Source: Streptomyces catenulae
GTDB taxonomy: Bacteria; Actinomycetota; Actinomycetes; Streptomycetales; Streptomycetaceae
NCBI RefSeq assembly: GCF_000718015.1
Contig: NZ_JODY01000024.1
Coordinates: forward strand, 29,230 to 93,229
Length of the DNA: 64,000 nt
Reading direction: 5' to 3'
How positions within the stretch are numbered: position 1 is the stretch's first letter; each line of letters begins with the position of its first letter. This document shows, piece by piece, positions 25,500 to 33,469 of the stretch. The notes beneath the pieces are model-generated. The model worked only from the letters and a program-made list of their open reading frames with translations, made no database searches and was not told the origin of the DNA. A program made the position numbers and the translations under genes.

Positions 25500-26375
25500 A
25501 TGACTTCAGCCGCACCGCGGCGCCGCGCCTCCGTCGGCGCCGTGCTGCTCGTCCTGACCGCGCTGGCCGCGTCCGCCTGTGCGGACGACCGGCCGCCGAC
25601 CCTCCTCGACCAGCGGTCGGTGTCGGTCGGGGTGAAGAACGACCAGCCGGGCACCGGCGAGGAGGCCGCCTACAAGTTCGCCGGGTTCGATGTCACCGTG
25701 GCCCGGCATCTGCTCGAAGAGGTCGGCGCCAAGGGGCACTTCAGCAGTGTGCCGTCCGAGAACCGCAGCCAGGTGATCGCCGACGGGGACCAGGATCTGG
25801 TCGCTGCGACGTTCTCGATCACCCCGACGCGGATGAAGGACACCGACTTCATCGGCCCCTACGCGACGACGTCCCAGGGCGTCATGATCCGGAACAAGGA
25901 CGCCGGACGCATCAAGAAGCTGGAGGACCTCAAGGGCCGCGCCGTCTGCACCTGGAAGGGCGCCATCTCCTTCGACGAGCTGAACAGGGAGGCGTACCGC
26001 AGCATCAGCGTCTATCAGGTGGCCGACGCCTCGCGCTGCATCGACGACCTCCGGGCGGGCCGGGCCACGGCGGTCTCCACCGACCAGATGATCCTGTACG
26101 GCTTCACCCAGAAGTACCCCGAGCTGCACGTGGTGCCCGGGATCGTCGTCGGCTCCCCCAACGACTACGGCATCGCCATCGCGAAGAAGTACCGCGCGGA
26201 CTGCCGCAAGCTCAGCGACAAGCTGCGCGACTACCTCAACGGCACCGACTGGGAGCGGGACTTCGCCCTCTCGCTGCCGTCCATCGCCAACCATGTGCAG
26301 AACTGGCAGACGGAGTTCAAGCCGTCCGCCGAGTCCGTGGGCCAGCTGTCCTGCCGGGACGCGCCCGCCGCCTGA
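25500..26375 (+). CDS. Orphan glutamate-type substrate-binding lipoprotein
   Basis: The 291-aa family-3 binding protein (GluB-like) has a signal peptide ending in SAC with Cys27 as the likely lipidation site; the -3 residue is Ala rather than Leu, so the lipobox is weak. SVGVKNDQPG, FAGFDVTVARHLL, VAATFSITPTRMKDTDF and FIGPYATTSQGVMIR are family-typical. No amino-acid permease or ATPase is nearby, so it may act as a ligand sensor for the two upstream proteins rather than in transport. ATG 25500 follows GGGGAGA at good spacing. Confidence 0.82.
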   Translation: MTSAAPRRRASVGAVLLVLTALAASACADDRPPTLLDQRSVSVGVKNDQPGTGEEAAYKFAGFDVTVARHLLEEVGAKGHFSSVPSENRSQVIADGDQDLVAATFSITPTRMKDTDFIGPYATTSQGVMIRNKDAGRIKKLEDLKGRAVCTWKGAISFDELNREAYRSISVYQVADASRCIDDLRAGRATAVSTDQMILYGFTQKYPELHVVPGIVVGSPNDYGIAIAKKYRADCRKLSDKLRDYLNGTDWERDFALSLPSIANHVQNWQTEFKPSAESVGQLSCRDAPAA

Positions 26376-26431
26376 CCGGCCCGGGGGCCATGGACGGTCC
26401 GGCTGTCGGTCCGGCGGGCCACAATGGCGGT

Positions 26432-27100
26432 ATGACTTCCGACTCCCTGACGGAGCCCGGCGGCCCGGCGGCGGAGCTGCACCGCCGCTGGGCGGCGACC
26501 GTGGCCCGCACCCGAGGCGCGGCGGGCCCCGATCCGGCCCCGTACGCGGAGAATCTGCTGGCCCGCTGGGCGGAGCCGCAGCGCCGCTACCACACGGTCG
26601 CGCATCTGGCGGCGGTCCTGGCGCGGGTCGACGAACTCGCCGCGTACGCCGCCGATCCCGGCACCGTGGAGCTGGCGGCGTGGTTCCACGACGCGGTCTA
26701 CCGCCCGGACCGTTCGGAGAACGAGGAGCGCAGCGCGGCGCTCGCCGAACGCGCACTGCCGGAGCTGGGCCTCGACGCCGCCCGTACGGCGCAGGTCGCG
26801 CGCCTGGTCCGGCTCACCGTCAGCCATGATCCGGAGCCCGGCGACCGGGACGGCGAGGTGCTCTGCGACGCCGATCTGGCGGTGCTCGCCGGGACGCCGG
26901 ACGCCTATGCGGCGTACGCGGCGGCGGTCCGTGAGGAGTACGGGTTCGTGCCGGACCCGGACTTCACCGCGGGCCGCGCGGCGGTGCTGCGGCAACTTCT
27001 CGGTCTGCCCCGGCTGTTCCGTACCCCGCTGGGCCGGGAGCGCTGGGAGGACGCCGCCCGGCACAACCTGGCGACGGAACTGGCGCTGCTGAACAGCTGA
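26432..27100 (+). CDS. HD-domain metal-dependent phosphohydrolase-like protein
   Basis: The 222-aa product has YHTVAHLAAVLARVDEL (His pair at about 50-55), AAWFHDAVY with the HD motif (about 89-97), NEERSA, and CDADLAVLAGTPDAYAAYA with the second metal-binding Asp. These are the features of small predicted HD phosphohydrolases that are conserved in actinobacteria with unknown nucleotide substrate. ATG 26432 lacks a Shine-Dalgarno and follows CACAAT by 6-7 nt, suggesting a leaderless mRNA. Confidence 0.82.
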   Translation: MTSDSLTEPGGPAAELHRRWAATVARTRGAAGPDPAPYAENLLARWAEPQRRYHTVAHLAAVLARVDELAAYAADPGTVELAAWFHDAVYRPDRSENEERSAALAERALPELGLDAARTAQVARLVRLTVSHDPEPGDRDGEVLCDADLAVLAGTPDAYAAYAAAVREEYGFVPDPDFTAGRAAVLRQLLGLPRLFRTPLGRERWEDAARHNLATELALLNS

Positions 27101-27284
27101 CCTGCGGGTCCGGCGGGCGGCGGCCGGTGGGCGGCCGGTGCGTCCGCCTCCGCCGCCCGGCCGAGGTCCGGGCGGCGGCCCCGTCCTGCCCTCGGGGACG
27201 GTCGACGTTGCCCTTACGCCTCTGCCCCCGGCGCCGCGGGGCGGGTAGGCAGGGAGGGTCGCGTTTTCTGCGGGAAGAGGACCC

Positions 27285-28871
27285 ATGCGAGCCCAGGACG
27301 AAGCCGGACGACCGGACGCCGCGAAGAGCCGCCGTGCACCGGCGCCGCGCCCCTCGACCGGGCCGGTCGCGGGCGCCGGAGCGCCGTCGCACCCCCTTCT
27401 CGCCCTCCAGAACAGCGCGGGCAACGCCGCCGTCGTCCAGCTGCTCCGGCAGGCGGGGCTCGCCGATACGGAGGAGCACCGGCACGGCGCCGGGTGCGGC
27501 CATGACCAGGGCGGCGACGGCCCCCAGGTGCAGCGCTCCCGCGTCCACGAGGTGCTGCGGACCTCCGGACGGCCGCTGGACGAGACGACCCGCGGGGACA
27601 TGGAGGCGCGGCTCGGCGCCGACTTCTCCGACGTCCGGGTGCACGACGACGGTGCGGCCAAGGCGTCGGCGGCGGAGGTGGGCGCCCGCGCCTACACCTC
27701 CGGAAGCCATGTCGTACTCGGGGCGGGCGGCGGCGATCCGCACACCCTCGCGCACGAGTTGACCCATGTGATCCAGCAGCGGCAGGGCCCGGTCGCCGGG
27801 ACGGACCACGGCGACGGGCTGCGGGTCTCCGATCCGTCCGACCGCTTCGAGCAGGAGGCGGAGGCCAACGCCACACGGGTGATGCGGAGTCCGGCACCGG
27901 ACGGTCCGGTGCCCGCACAGCGGTCGGTGGCGGCGCCCCCGGGAGCGGCGATCCAGCGGCGGGGCGAGAACCCGCACGCCAAGTCCGCCGACCATCAGGG
28001 CTGGACCACGACGGCGCACCACATCGTGGCGCACTCGACGCTGACGGAGTCCCTGGGGCGGCTGAGCGGGACCGAGCAGCTCGATGTGCTCACCGCCGCG
28101 ATCCCCAAGGAGATCACCAAGGCGATGCTGGCCAACCTCAAGATCGGGGTTCCGGCGGACAAGAACACCCCGGAATATCTCCGGAATCTGCGGAAGCGCC
28201 TGGCCGACAAGTCCGTCCCCAACTCCGAGGAGGAGTACGGAATCCCGTTCGGCGACATCCGGCATTCCTTCTTCGAATGGCAGGCGGGGAATCAGTTCAT
28301 CGGCCCGAACACCAGCATCCGCGCGGAGCCGACCGAGAACGGCGACGACATCGACACCGACGGTAAATACCTCTCCCCGCTGGGCGACAAGAAGTTCAAG
28401 AGCCTCACCGGTCTGGGCGAGAAGCTGAAGGATCCCCGGATCAAGAACGACGAGACCGTCAAGGCGCTGAAGGAGATGCTGAGCCTCACCAAGAACGCGC
28501 AGGTCGCCGACTTCGACCCCAAGGAGTGGGACGAGATCACGGACTGGCAGGAGGTGGAGAAGCAGGCAGGTGATCTGGGGCGCGCACATCTGGAGAAGTA
28601 CACGTTCTTCAAATTCACCATCGCCGAACTGAAGACGAACGGATACCTCAAGCCCGCGAAATCCGGCGGCGGTTACGAGTACTACGACACACCGGTGAAG
28701 GGCGCCGCCACCCTGGGCGCTTACGTCTACATCCCGTACACCACGCAGCTGGTTCCGCCCCCGAAGGACGGCAAGGAAGCCGGAAAGCGGGAATCGCTCG
28801 CCGAATTCTGCAGGGCGAGGGCGACCACCTCCACCTTCCTGCCGAAGGGGCTGCCCCGCACGAGGAGGTAA
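27285..28871 (+). CDS. DUF4157 (eCIS core domain) protein with putative AHH nuclease C-terminus
   Basis: The 528-aa protein has LLALQNSAGNAAVVQLL (38-54), a His/Cys-rich linker (HRHGAGCGHD), and DUF4157 at about 85-166: SGRPLDETTRGDMEARLGADFSDVRVH in two parts, SHVVLGAG and the metalloprotease-like AHELTHVIQQ with HELTH at 157-161. A second linker carries IQRRGE. The C-terminal 300 residues have TAHHIVAH (243-250) and W..GNQFIGPN (335-342), which resemble HNH/Endo VII AHH-type nuclease toxins. DUF4157 proteins are typical cargo of extracellular contractile injection systems. No immunity gene is obvious: the next gene is an MFS exporter. The nuclease call is an inference. Confidence 0.75.
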   Translation: MRAQDEAGRPDAAKSRRAPAPRPSTGPVAGAGAPSHPLLALQNSAGNAAVVQLLRQAGLADTEEHRHGAGCGHDQGGDGPQVQRSRVHEVLRTSGRPLDETTRGDMEARLGADFSDVRVHDDGAAKASAAEVGARAYTSGSHVVLGAGGGDPHTLAHELTHVIQQRQGPVAGTDHGDGLRVSDPSDRFEQEAEANATRVMRSPAPDGPVPAQRSVAAPPGAAIQRRGENPHAKSADHQGWTTTAHHIVAHSTLTESLGRLSGTEQLDVLTAAIPKEITKAMLANLKIGVPADKNTPEYLRNLRKRLADKSVPNSEEEYGIPFGDIRHSFFEWQAGNQFIGPNTSIRAEPTENGDDIDTDGKYLSPLGDKKFKSLTGLGEKLKDPRIKNDETVKALKEMLSLTKNAQVADFDPKEWDEITDWQEVEKQAGDLGRAHLEKYTFFKFTIAELKTNGYLKPAKSGGGYEYYDTPVKGAATLGAYVYIPYTTQLVPPPKDGKEAGKRESLAEFCRARATTSTFLPKGLPRTRR

Positions 28872-28967
28872 CGGGCGCCACACCCCGACCGGGCCGCATA
28901 TCGGGACATACCGCACGCCCTTCGGAGTACGGGAATGCGACGCATCCGGCCACTGTTGGTGGCGGAC

Positions 28968-30275
28968 ATGCCTGTCCCCTCCACACGCACCCGTATGCCC
29001 GCAGCCGTCTACGTATTGGGCCTGTCTGTCTTCGCTCTTGGCACAAGCGAATTCATGTTGTCCGGAATCCTCCAACCGCTCGCCCACGACCTCGGTGTCT
29101 CCATTCCGCAAGCGGGTCTGCTGGTCTCCGCGTTCGCGATCGGGATGGTGGTGGGTGCGCCCGTTCTCGCCGCCGCGACGCTGCGGCTGCCGCGCCGCAC
29201 CACGCTGATCGCCCTGCTCGCCGTCTTCGCACTGGGACAGGTGGCGGGCGCGCTGGCGCCGACGTACGGCGTGCTCTTCGTCTCGCGGGTGGTGAGCGCG
29301 CTGGCGTGCGCCGGGTTCTGGGCGGTCGGCGCCGCCGTGGCGGTGTCGCTGGTGCCGGTCACCGCGCGGGCCAAGGCGATGGCGATCATGGTCGGCGGGC
29401 TGAGCATCGCCAATATCGCGGGGGTGCCCGCCGGTGCGCTGCTGGGGCAGCACGCGGGCTGGCGCTCGGCGTTCTGGGCGGTGGCCGTGCTGGCGGTGAT
29501 CGGTCTGGTGGGCGTGGTCTTCGTGGTGCCCCGTACGGAGGTGCCGACGGGCGACGAGCGGCCGCAGCTCCGCCGTGAGCTGGCGATCTACAAGGACAAG
29601 CAGGTCTGGCTGGCGCTGTCCGCCACGGCGCTGAACGCCGCCGCGCTCTTCTCGCTCTTCTCGTACCTCTCGCCGCTGCTCACCAAGACCGCCGGGCTGG
29701 CGGAGAGCTGGGTGCCGACGGTGCTGGCGCTGTTCGGCATCGGCGCGCTGATCGGTACGTTCATCGGTGGCCGGGTCGCCGACGCGCATCTCTTCCCGAC
29801 GCTGTTCGCCGGGATATCCGCGTCGACGCTGGTCCTGACGGTGCTGGCGCTGACGGCGCACAGCCCGGTCGCCGCCGTCGGGCTCTCGCTGATGCTGGGC
29901 GTCACGGTGTTCACCACCGCCCCGGCGCTGAACGCCCGGATGTTCAACGTCGCCAACGCCGCCCCGACGCTGGCGGGTGCGACGACCACCGCGGCGTTCA
30001 ACATCGGCAACACCCTCGGCCCCTGGCTCGGTGGTCTGGCCATCAGCGCGCAGTGGGGTTACGAATCCACCGCCTGGCTGGGCGCGGCGCTCGCCGCCGT
30101 GGCGGTCGCCCTCACCTTCGTCGCCTTCCGCCTGCACCGGGCGCCGCACCGCTCCCGGGTGATCGCCACCTCGGTACCGGACGCGGAGTCCGGCGAGGCG
30201 TCGGGCGGGACATCGGGCGAGGCGTCCGGCGTCGAGCTGGCGAAGGACGGCGCGGCGACGCCCGCGGGCGGCTGA
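28968..30275 (+). CDS. MFS exporter, chloramphenicol-resistance type (CmlR/Cmx-like)
   Basis: The 435-aa transporter of the 12-helix DHA1 type begins AVYVLGLSVFALGTSEFMLS, a signature shared with Streptomyces and Corynebacterium chloramphenicol exporters. RTTLIALLAVFALGQVAGAL and the proton-relay-region GFWAVGAAVAVSLVP follow. The last 40 residues are a low-complexity Ser/Gly/Glu tail (GEASGGTSGEASG). ATG 28968 follows GGTGG; an internal ATG at 28995 is the alternative. The real substrate could be another amphenicol-like or unrelated drug. Confidence 0.82.
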   Translation: MPVPSTRTRMPAAVYVLGLSVFALGTSEFMLSGILQPLAHDLGVSIPQAGLLVSAFAIGMVVGAPVLAAATLRLPRRTTLIALLAVFALGQVAGALAPTYGVLFVSRVVSALACAGFWAVGAAVAVSLVPVTARAKAMAIMVGGLSIANIAGVPAGALLGQHAGWRSAFWAVAVLAVIGLVGVVFVVPRTEVPTGDERPQLRRELAIYKDKQVWLALSATALNAAALFSLFSYLSPLLTKTAGLAESWVPTVLALFGIGALIGTFIGGRVADAHLFPTLFAGISASTLVLTVLALTAHSPVAAVGLSLMLGVTVFTTAPALNARMFNVANAAPTLAGATTTAAFNIGNTLGPWLGGLAISAQWGYESTAWLGAALAAVAVALTFVAFRLHRAPHRSRVIATSVPDAESGEASGGTSGEASGVELAKDGAATPAGG

Positions 30276-30296
30276 CCGCCGACCGCCCCGACCTCC

Positions 30297-30332
30297 GGCC
30301 GCAGGACCCGCCCGTACGCGGTTCCTGCGGCC
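30297..30332. terminator. Bidirectional hairpin between MFS and DUF4031 genes
   Basis: GGCCGCAGGA (30297-30306) pairs with TCCTGCGGCC (30323-30332) around a 16-nt loop between convergent stop codons. Confidence 0.5.
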
Positions 30333-30354
30333 GTTCGCCGTTCCGGACCGGGCC

Positions 30355-30693
30355 CTACGCCCCCGGCTCGCCGGGCAGGCTCGGTCCGCTGACGGGCCAG
30401 GCGACCGCGCCGGTGACCGGCCAGGTGTCCGGCGGGCGGTGCTTGGGGCGGCGCAGACCGGCGGCGGTCAGGCGGCGGAGCAACTCCTTGCTGCCGACCT
30501 CGACCGCCCCGGCGAGCACCGCGGCGTCGTAACGCTCCCGGGGCAGGTCGTAGTGGTCGCGCTCGAACGCCTTCGGGGGGATGCCGATGCCGGAGGCGAA
30601 GAGGTGCAGCTCCTCGAAGGACACATCGCTGACCAGGTGGGACCACATGCGGCCGTGCCCGGGCCAGCTGGGCGGGTCGATGTAGAGCGTCAC
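30355..30693 (-). CDS. DUF4031 domain protein
   Basis: The 112-aa product begins TLYIDPPSWPGHGRMWSHLV, the start of DUF4031 proteins, followed by ELHLFASGIGIPPKAFERDHYDLP. This small, widely conserved actinobacterial domain has no firm function. GTG 30693 matches the conserved N-terminus; the gene starts 1 nt beyond the stop of its upstream neighbour, so the two are co-transcribed and probably translationally coupled. Confidence 0.85.
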   Translation of the reverse strand: MTLYIDPPSWPGHGRMWSHLVSDVSFEELHLFASGIGIPPKAFERDHYDLPRERYDAAVLAGAVEVGSKELLRRLTAAGLRRPKHRPPDTWPVTGAVAWPVSGPSLPGEPGA

Positions 30694-30694
30694 C

Positions 30695-31066
30695 TCAGTG
30701 CTCCGCGGGCGCGCCGAGCCTGCCGACGCGGGCCACCGCGACCGCCGTCTTCGGGCAGACCCAGTGCGGGTCGGGGCCCAACTCCGGCTCCACGTCGAGC
30801 GCGTGCGGATCGCCGGACTCCGTGCACACCGGGCACAGCGGCCAGCGGCCGTACCGCTCCAGCAGGGCGTCCTGCACGTCCTGCGCTATCAGCCCGGCGA
30901 CGAACTCCACCCCGGCCGGCCACTGCTCCACCCACCAGCGGCGGTGCGCGACCGCGTCCTCGACGAGGGAGACGATGTCGGCGTCGGCGACGTCGTTCGC
31001 CACCAGGTCGGCGAGGACCAGCGCCCGCGCGGCGTGCAATGCCTGTTCCAACTCCATGCCGTCCAT
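30695..31066 (-). CDS. Hypothetical protein with zinc-ribbon-like cysteines
   Basis: The 123-aa protein is acidic and alpha-helical at the N-terminus (LEQALHAARALVLADLVAND). The C-terminus carries LCPVCTESGD and HWVCPK, a CxxC...C pattern that could bind zinc. It is commonly found next to DUF4031 genes as far as I recall. The function is unknown. ATG 31066 is one option; an internal ATG (codon 4) at 31057 is equally possible. Confidence 0.65.
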   Translation of the reverse strand: MDGMELEQALHAARALVLADLVANDVADADIVSLVEDAVAHRRWWVEQWPAGVEFVAGLIAQDVQDALLERYGRWPLCPVCTESGDPHALDVEPELGPDPHWVCPKTAVAVARVGRLGAPAEH

Positions 31067-31153
31067 TGTCGCGCGGACCGGTGACGGTCCGCTCCGCCGT
31101 CCACAGCCCCGCGACGGGTCCGCCGGAGGTTGTCCACAGGCCGCGGCGAGGTA

Positions 31154-31188
31154 TTGACGCGCCCTGGCGTTGAAATTACTTTTCAGTC
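31154..31188 (+). promoter_or_regulatory. murR promoter with overlapping operator
   Basis: TTGACG (31154-31159), a 17-bp spacer and TACTTT (31177-31182) place transcription start at or next to GTG 31189, making the mRNA leaderless. The palindrome TGAAATTACTTTTCA (31171-31185) covers the -10 box, fitting autorepression by the RpiR-family product. Confidence 0.65.
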
Positions 31189-32133
31189 GTGAGCAGCAGC
31201 GTGAAGGAAACTTTCAGCGAGGTGGCCGTCGAGTCCCGACCGGCCCCGACCCCGCCCGCCCCCGCGGCGCTGGCGGCCAAGGTCCGCACTCTCGGTCCGT
31301 CGATGACCCGCTCCATGCAGCGGGTCGCCGAGGCCGTCGCGGGCGATCCGGCCGGCTGCGCCGCCCTCACCGTCACCGGCCTGGCCGAGCGCACCCGCAC
31401 CAGTGAGGCCACGGTCGTGCGCACCTCCCGGTTGCTGGGCTATCCCGGCTACCGCGATCTGCGGCTCGCGCTCGCCGCGCTCGCCGCCCAGCAGGCCGCG
31501 GGCGGCGCCCCCGCCGTCACGGCCGACATAGCGGTCGACGATTCCCTGAGCGATGTCGTGGCGAAGCTGGCGCAGGAGGAGCAGCAGTGTCTGGCCGACA
31601 CCGCCGCCGGGCTGGACGTCACCCAGCTGGAGGCCGCCGTCTCCGCGCTGGTCTCGGCCCGCCGCATCGATGTGTACGGCATAGGGGCGTCGAGCCTGGT
31701 CGGCCAGGACCTGGTGCAGAAGCTGCTACGGATCGGCCTGATCGCGCACGCCCACGCCGATCCGCATCTCGCGGTGACCAACGCGGTGCAGATGCGGGCG
31801 GGTGACGTCGCGCTCGCCATCACCCATTCGGGCCGGACGACGGACGTCATAGAGCCGCTGCGGGTCGCCTTCGACCACGGCGCGACGACGATCGCGATCA
31901 CCGGCCGCCCGGACAGCGAGATCGCCTCGTACGCCGATCACATCCTGACCACCTCCACGGCCCGCGAGAGCGAGCTGCGACCGGCCGCGATGTCCTCCCG
32001 GACCAGCCAGCTCCTCGTCGTGGACTGCCTCTTCATCGGCGTGGCGCAGCGTACGTACGACACCGCCGCGCCCGCCCTGTCCGCCTCCTACGAAGCGCTC
32101 GCCCACCGCCACTCCCCCCGCTCGCACCGCTGA
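31189..32133 (+). CDS. MurR/RpiR-family phosphosugar-responsive regulator
   Basis: The 314-aa regulator has an N-terminal HTH_6 domain (about 35-110: LTVTGLAERTRTSEATVVRTSRLLG) and a C-terminal SIS domain (about 145-285) with IDVYGIGASSLVGQDL and ALAITHSGRTTDVI, which bind phosphosugar. The genes that follow, MurQ and an EIIBC permease, make MurNAc-6-phosphate the likely effector. The start is the GTG at 31189, apparently leaderless, with an inverted repeat over its own -10 region. It probably represses the murQ-PTS genes. Confidence 0.87.
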   Translation: MSSSVKETFSEVAVESRPAPTPPAPAALAAKVRTLGPSMTRSMQRVAEAVAGDPAGCAALTVTGLAERTRTSEATVVRTSRLLGYPGYRDLRLALAALAAQQAAGGAPAVTADIAVDDSLSDVVAKLAQEEQQCLADTAAGLDVTQLEAAVSALVSARRIDVYGIGASSLVGQDLVQKLLRIGLIAHAHADPHLAVTNAVQMRAGDVALAITHSGRTTDVIEPLRVAFDHGATTIAITGRPDSEIASYADHILTTSTARESELRPAAMSSRTSQLLVVDCLFIGVAQRTYDTAAPALSASYEALAHRHSPRSHR

Positions 32134-32297
32134 CCCCGCCGGGCGCCGTCGGCCGCGGCGGCGCCCGCCCGACCGCCTCCGACCCGCCGGTCCCCGCCGC
32201 GGCCCGCCGCACCGCCCCGCGCCCCGCCGATCTCACCCGCACCCGCACCACAGCACGTCGTACAGATCCGTCCGTACGAGCCGGAAAGAGCCGCCAC

Positions 32298-33236
32298 ATG
32301 ACTTCGACAGCCGATCACGCACACCTGCGGGCCCAGTTGGACACGCTCACCACCGAGGCGTTCCGCCCCGAGCTGGCCGAGATCGACCGGCGATCCACCC
32401 TGGAGATCGCCCGGACGATGAACGACGAGGACGCGCGGGTGCCCGGCGCGGTCGCCACGCAGCTGCCGCGGATCGCCGCGGCCATCGACGCGCTCACCGC
32501 CCGGATGGCCGAGGGCGGCCGGTTGATCTACGCCGGTGCCGGGACGGCCGGGCGGTTGGGGGTGCTGGACGCCAGCGAGTGCCCGCCGACGTTCAACACC
32601 GACCCGTCCGAGGTGCTGGGGCTGATAGCCGGTGGCCCGTCGGCGATGGTCACGGCGGTGGAGGGCGCGGAGGACAGCAAGGCGCTGGCCGCCGCCGATC
32701 TGACGGCGCTGGGTCTGACCGAGCGGGACACCGTCGTCGGGATATCCGCCTCGGGCCGCACCCCGTACGCGGTCGGCGCGGTGGAGCACGCCCGGCGGAT
32801 CGGGGCGCTGACGGTCGGGCTGTCCTGCAACGCCGGTTCGGCGCTGGCCGCGGCGGCGGAGCACGGCATCGAGATCGTCGTCGGCCCGGAGCTGCTGACG
32901 GGCTCGACGCGCCTCAAGGCGGGCACCGCGCAGAAGCTGGTGCTCAACATGTTCTCGACGATCACGATGATCCGGCTCGGCAAGACCTACGGGAATCTGA
33001 TGGTCGACGTCCGGGCGTCCAACGACAAGCTCCAGGCCCGTTCGCGGCGGATCGTGGCGCTCGCCACCGGCGCCTCCGACGCGGAGATAGAGACCGCCCT
33101 CGCGGCGGCGGACGGTGAGGTGAAGAACGCGATCCTGATCGTGCTCGGCGAGGTCGACGCCCCATCGGCCGCCCGCCTCCTCGACGCCTCCCGCGGCCAT
33201 CTGCGCGAGGCCCTGGAAGCGGCCCGCACGGCCTAG
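32298..33236 (+). CDS. murQ: N-acetylmuramic acid 6-phosphate etherase
   Basis: The 312-aa SIS-fold lyase cleaves the D-lactyl ether of MurNAc-6-P to give GlcNAc-6-P, which NagA (53304) can deacetylate. It has full family length. LIYAGAGTAGRLGVLDASECPPTF contains the Ser/Glu phosphosugar pocket and catalytic Glu region (shown here in its ends: LIYAGAGTAGRLG and DASECPPTF). VVGISASGRTPYAVGA and LKAGTAQKLVLNMFST are also present. AAAGAGC precedes ATG 32298. It sits between the regulator and the PTS permease, and its transcript is probably controlled by both. Confidence 0.93.
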   Translation: MTSTADHAHLRAQLDTLTTEAFRPELAEIDRRSTLEIARTMNDEDARVPGAVATQLPRIAAAIDALTARMAEGGRLIYAGAGTAGRLGVLDASECPPTFNTDPSEVLGLIAGGPSAMVTAVEGAEDSKALAAADLTALGLTERDTVVGISASGRTPYAVGAVEHARRIGALTVGLSCNAGSALAAAAEHGIEIVVGPELLTGSTRLKAGTAQKLVLNMFSTITMIRLGKTYGNLMVDVRASNDKLQARSRRIVALATGASDAEIETALAAADGEVKNAILIVLGEVDAPSAARLLDASRGHLREALEAARTA

Positions 33237-33469
33237 GCGGAAGCAGCCGAGGCCGAACCGACTGAGGACGCGCCGCTCAGCCGATGCCCCGGCCCCAGAT
33301 CCCCGACGTCCGATCCCCGATCCCCGGCCCCAGATCCCCGATCCCCACATCCGAAGAGTCCCGCACCGTCGCGGGTCCCTACGACCACACCCTCCGACCA
33401 CCCCTTTCATCCCTTTACGCCCCTTCTCTCCCTCCCTCCCCTCGTTGTCCGCACAGCAAGGCACCGCAC

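Noticed and set aside
26964..30149. 1061-codon open frame on the minus strand
   Set aside because: It is antisense to the HD-domain, DUF4157 and MFS genes, is extremely Arg/Gly-rich and has no domain; such frames are a by-product of high GC.
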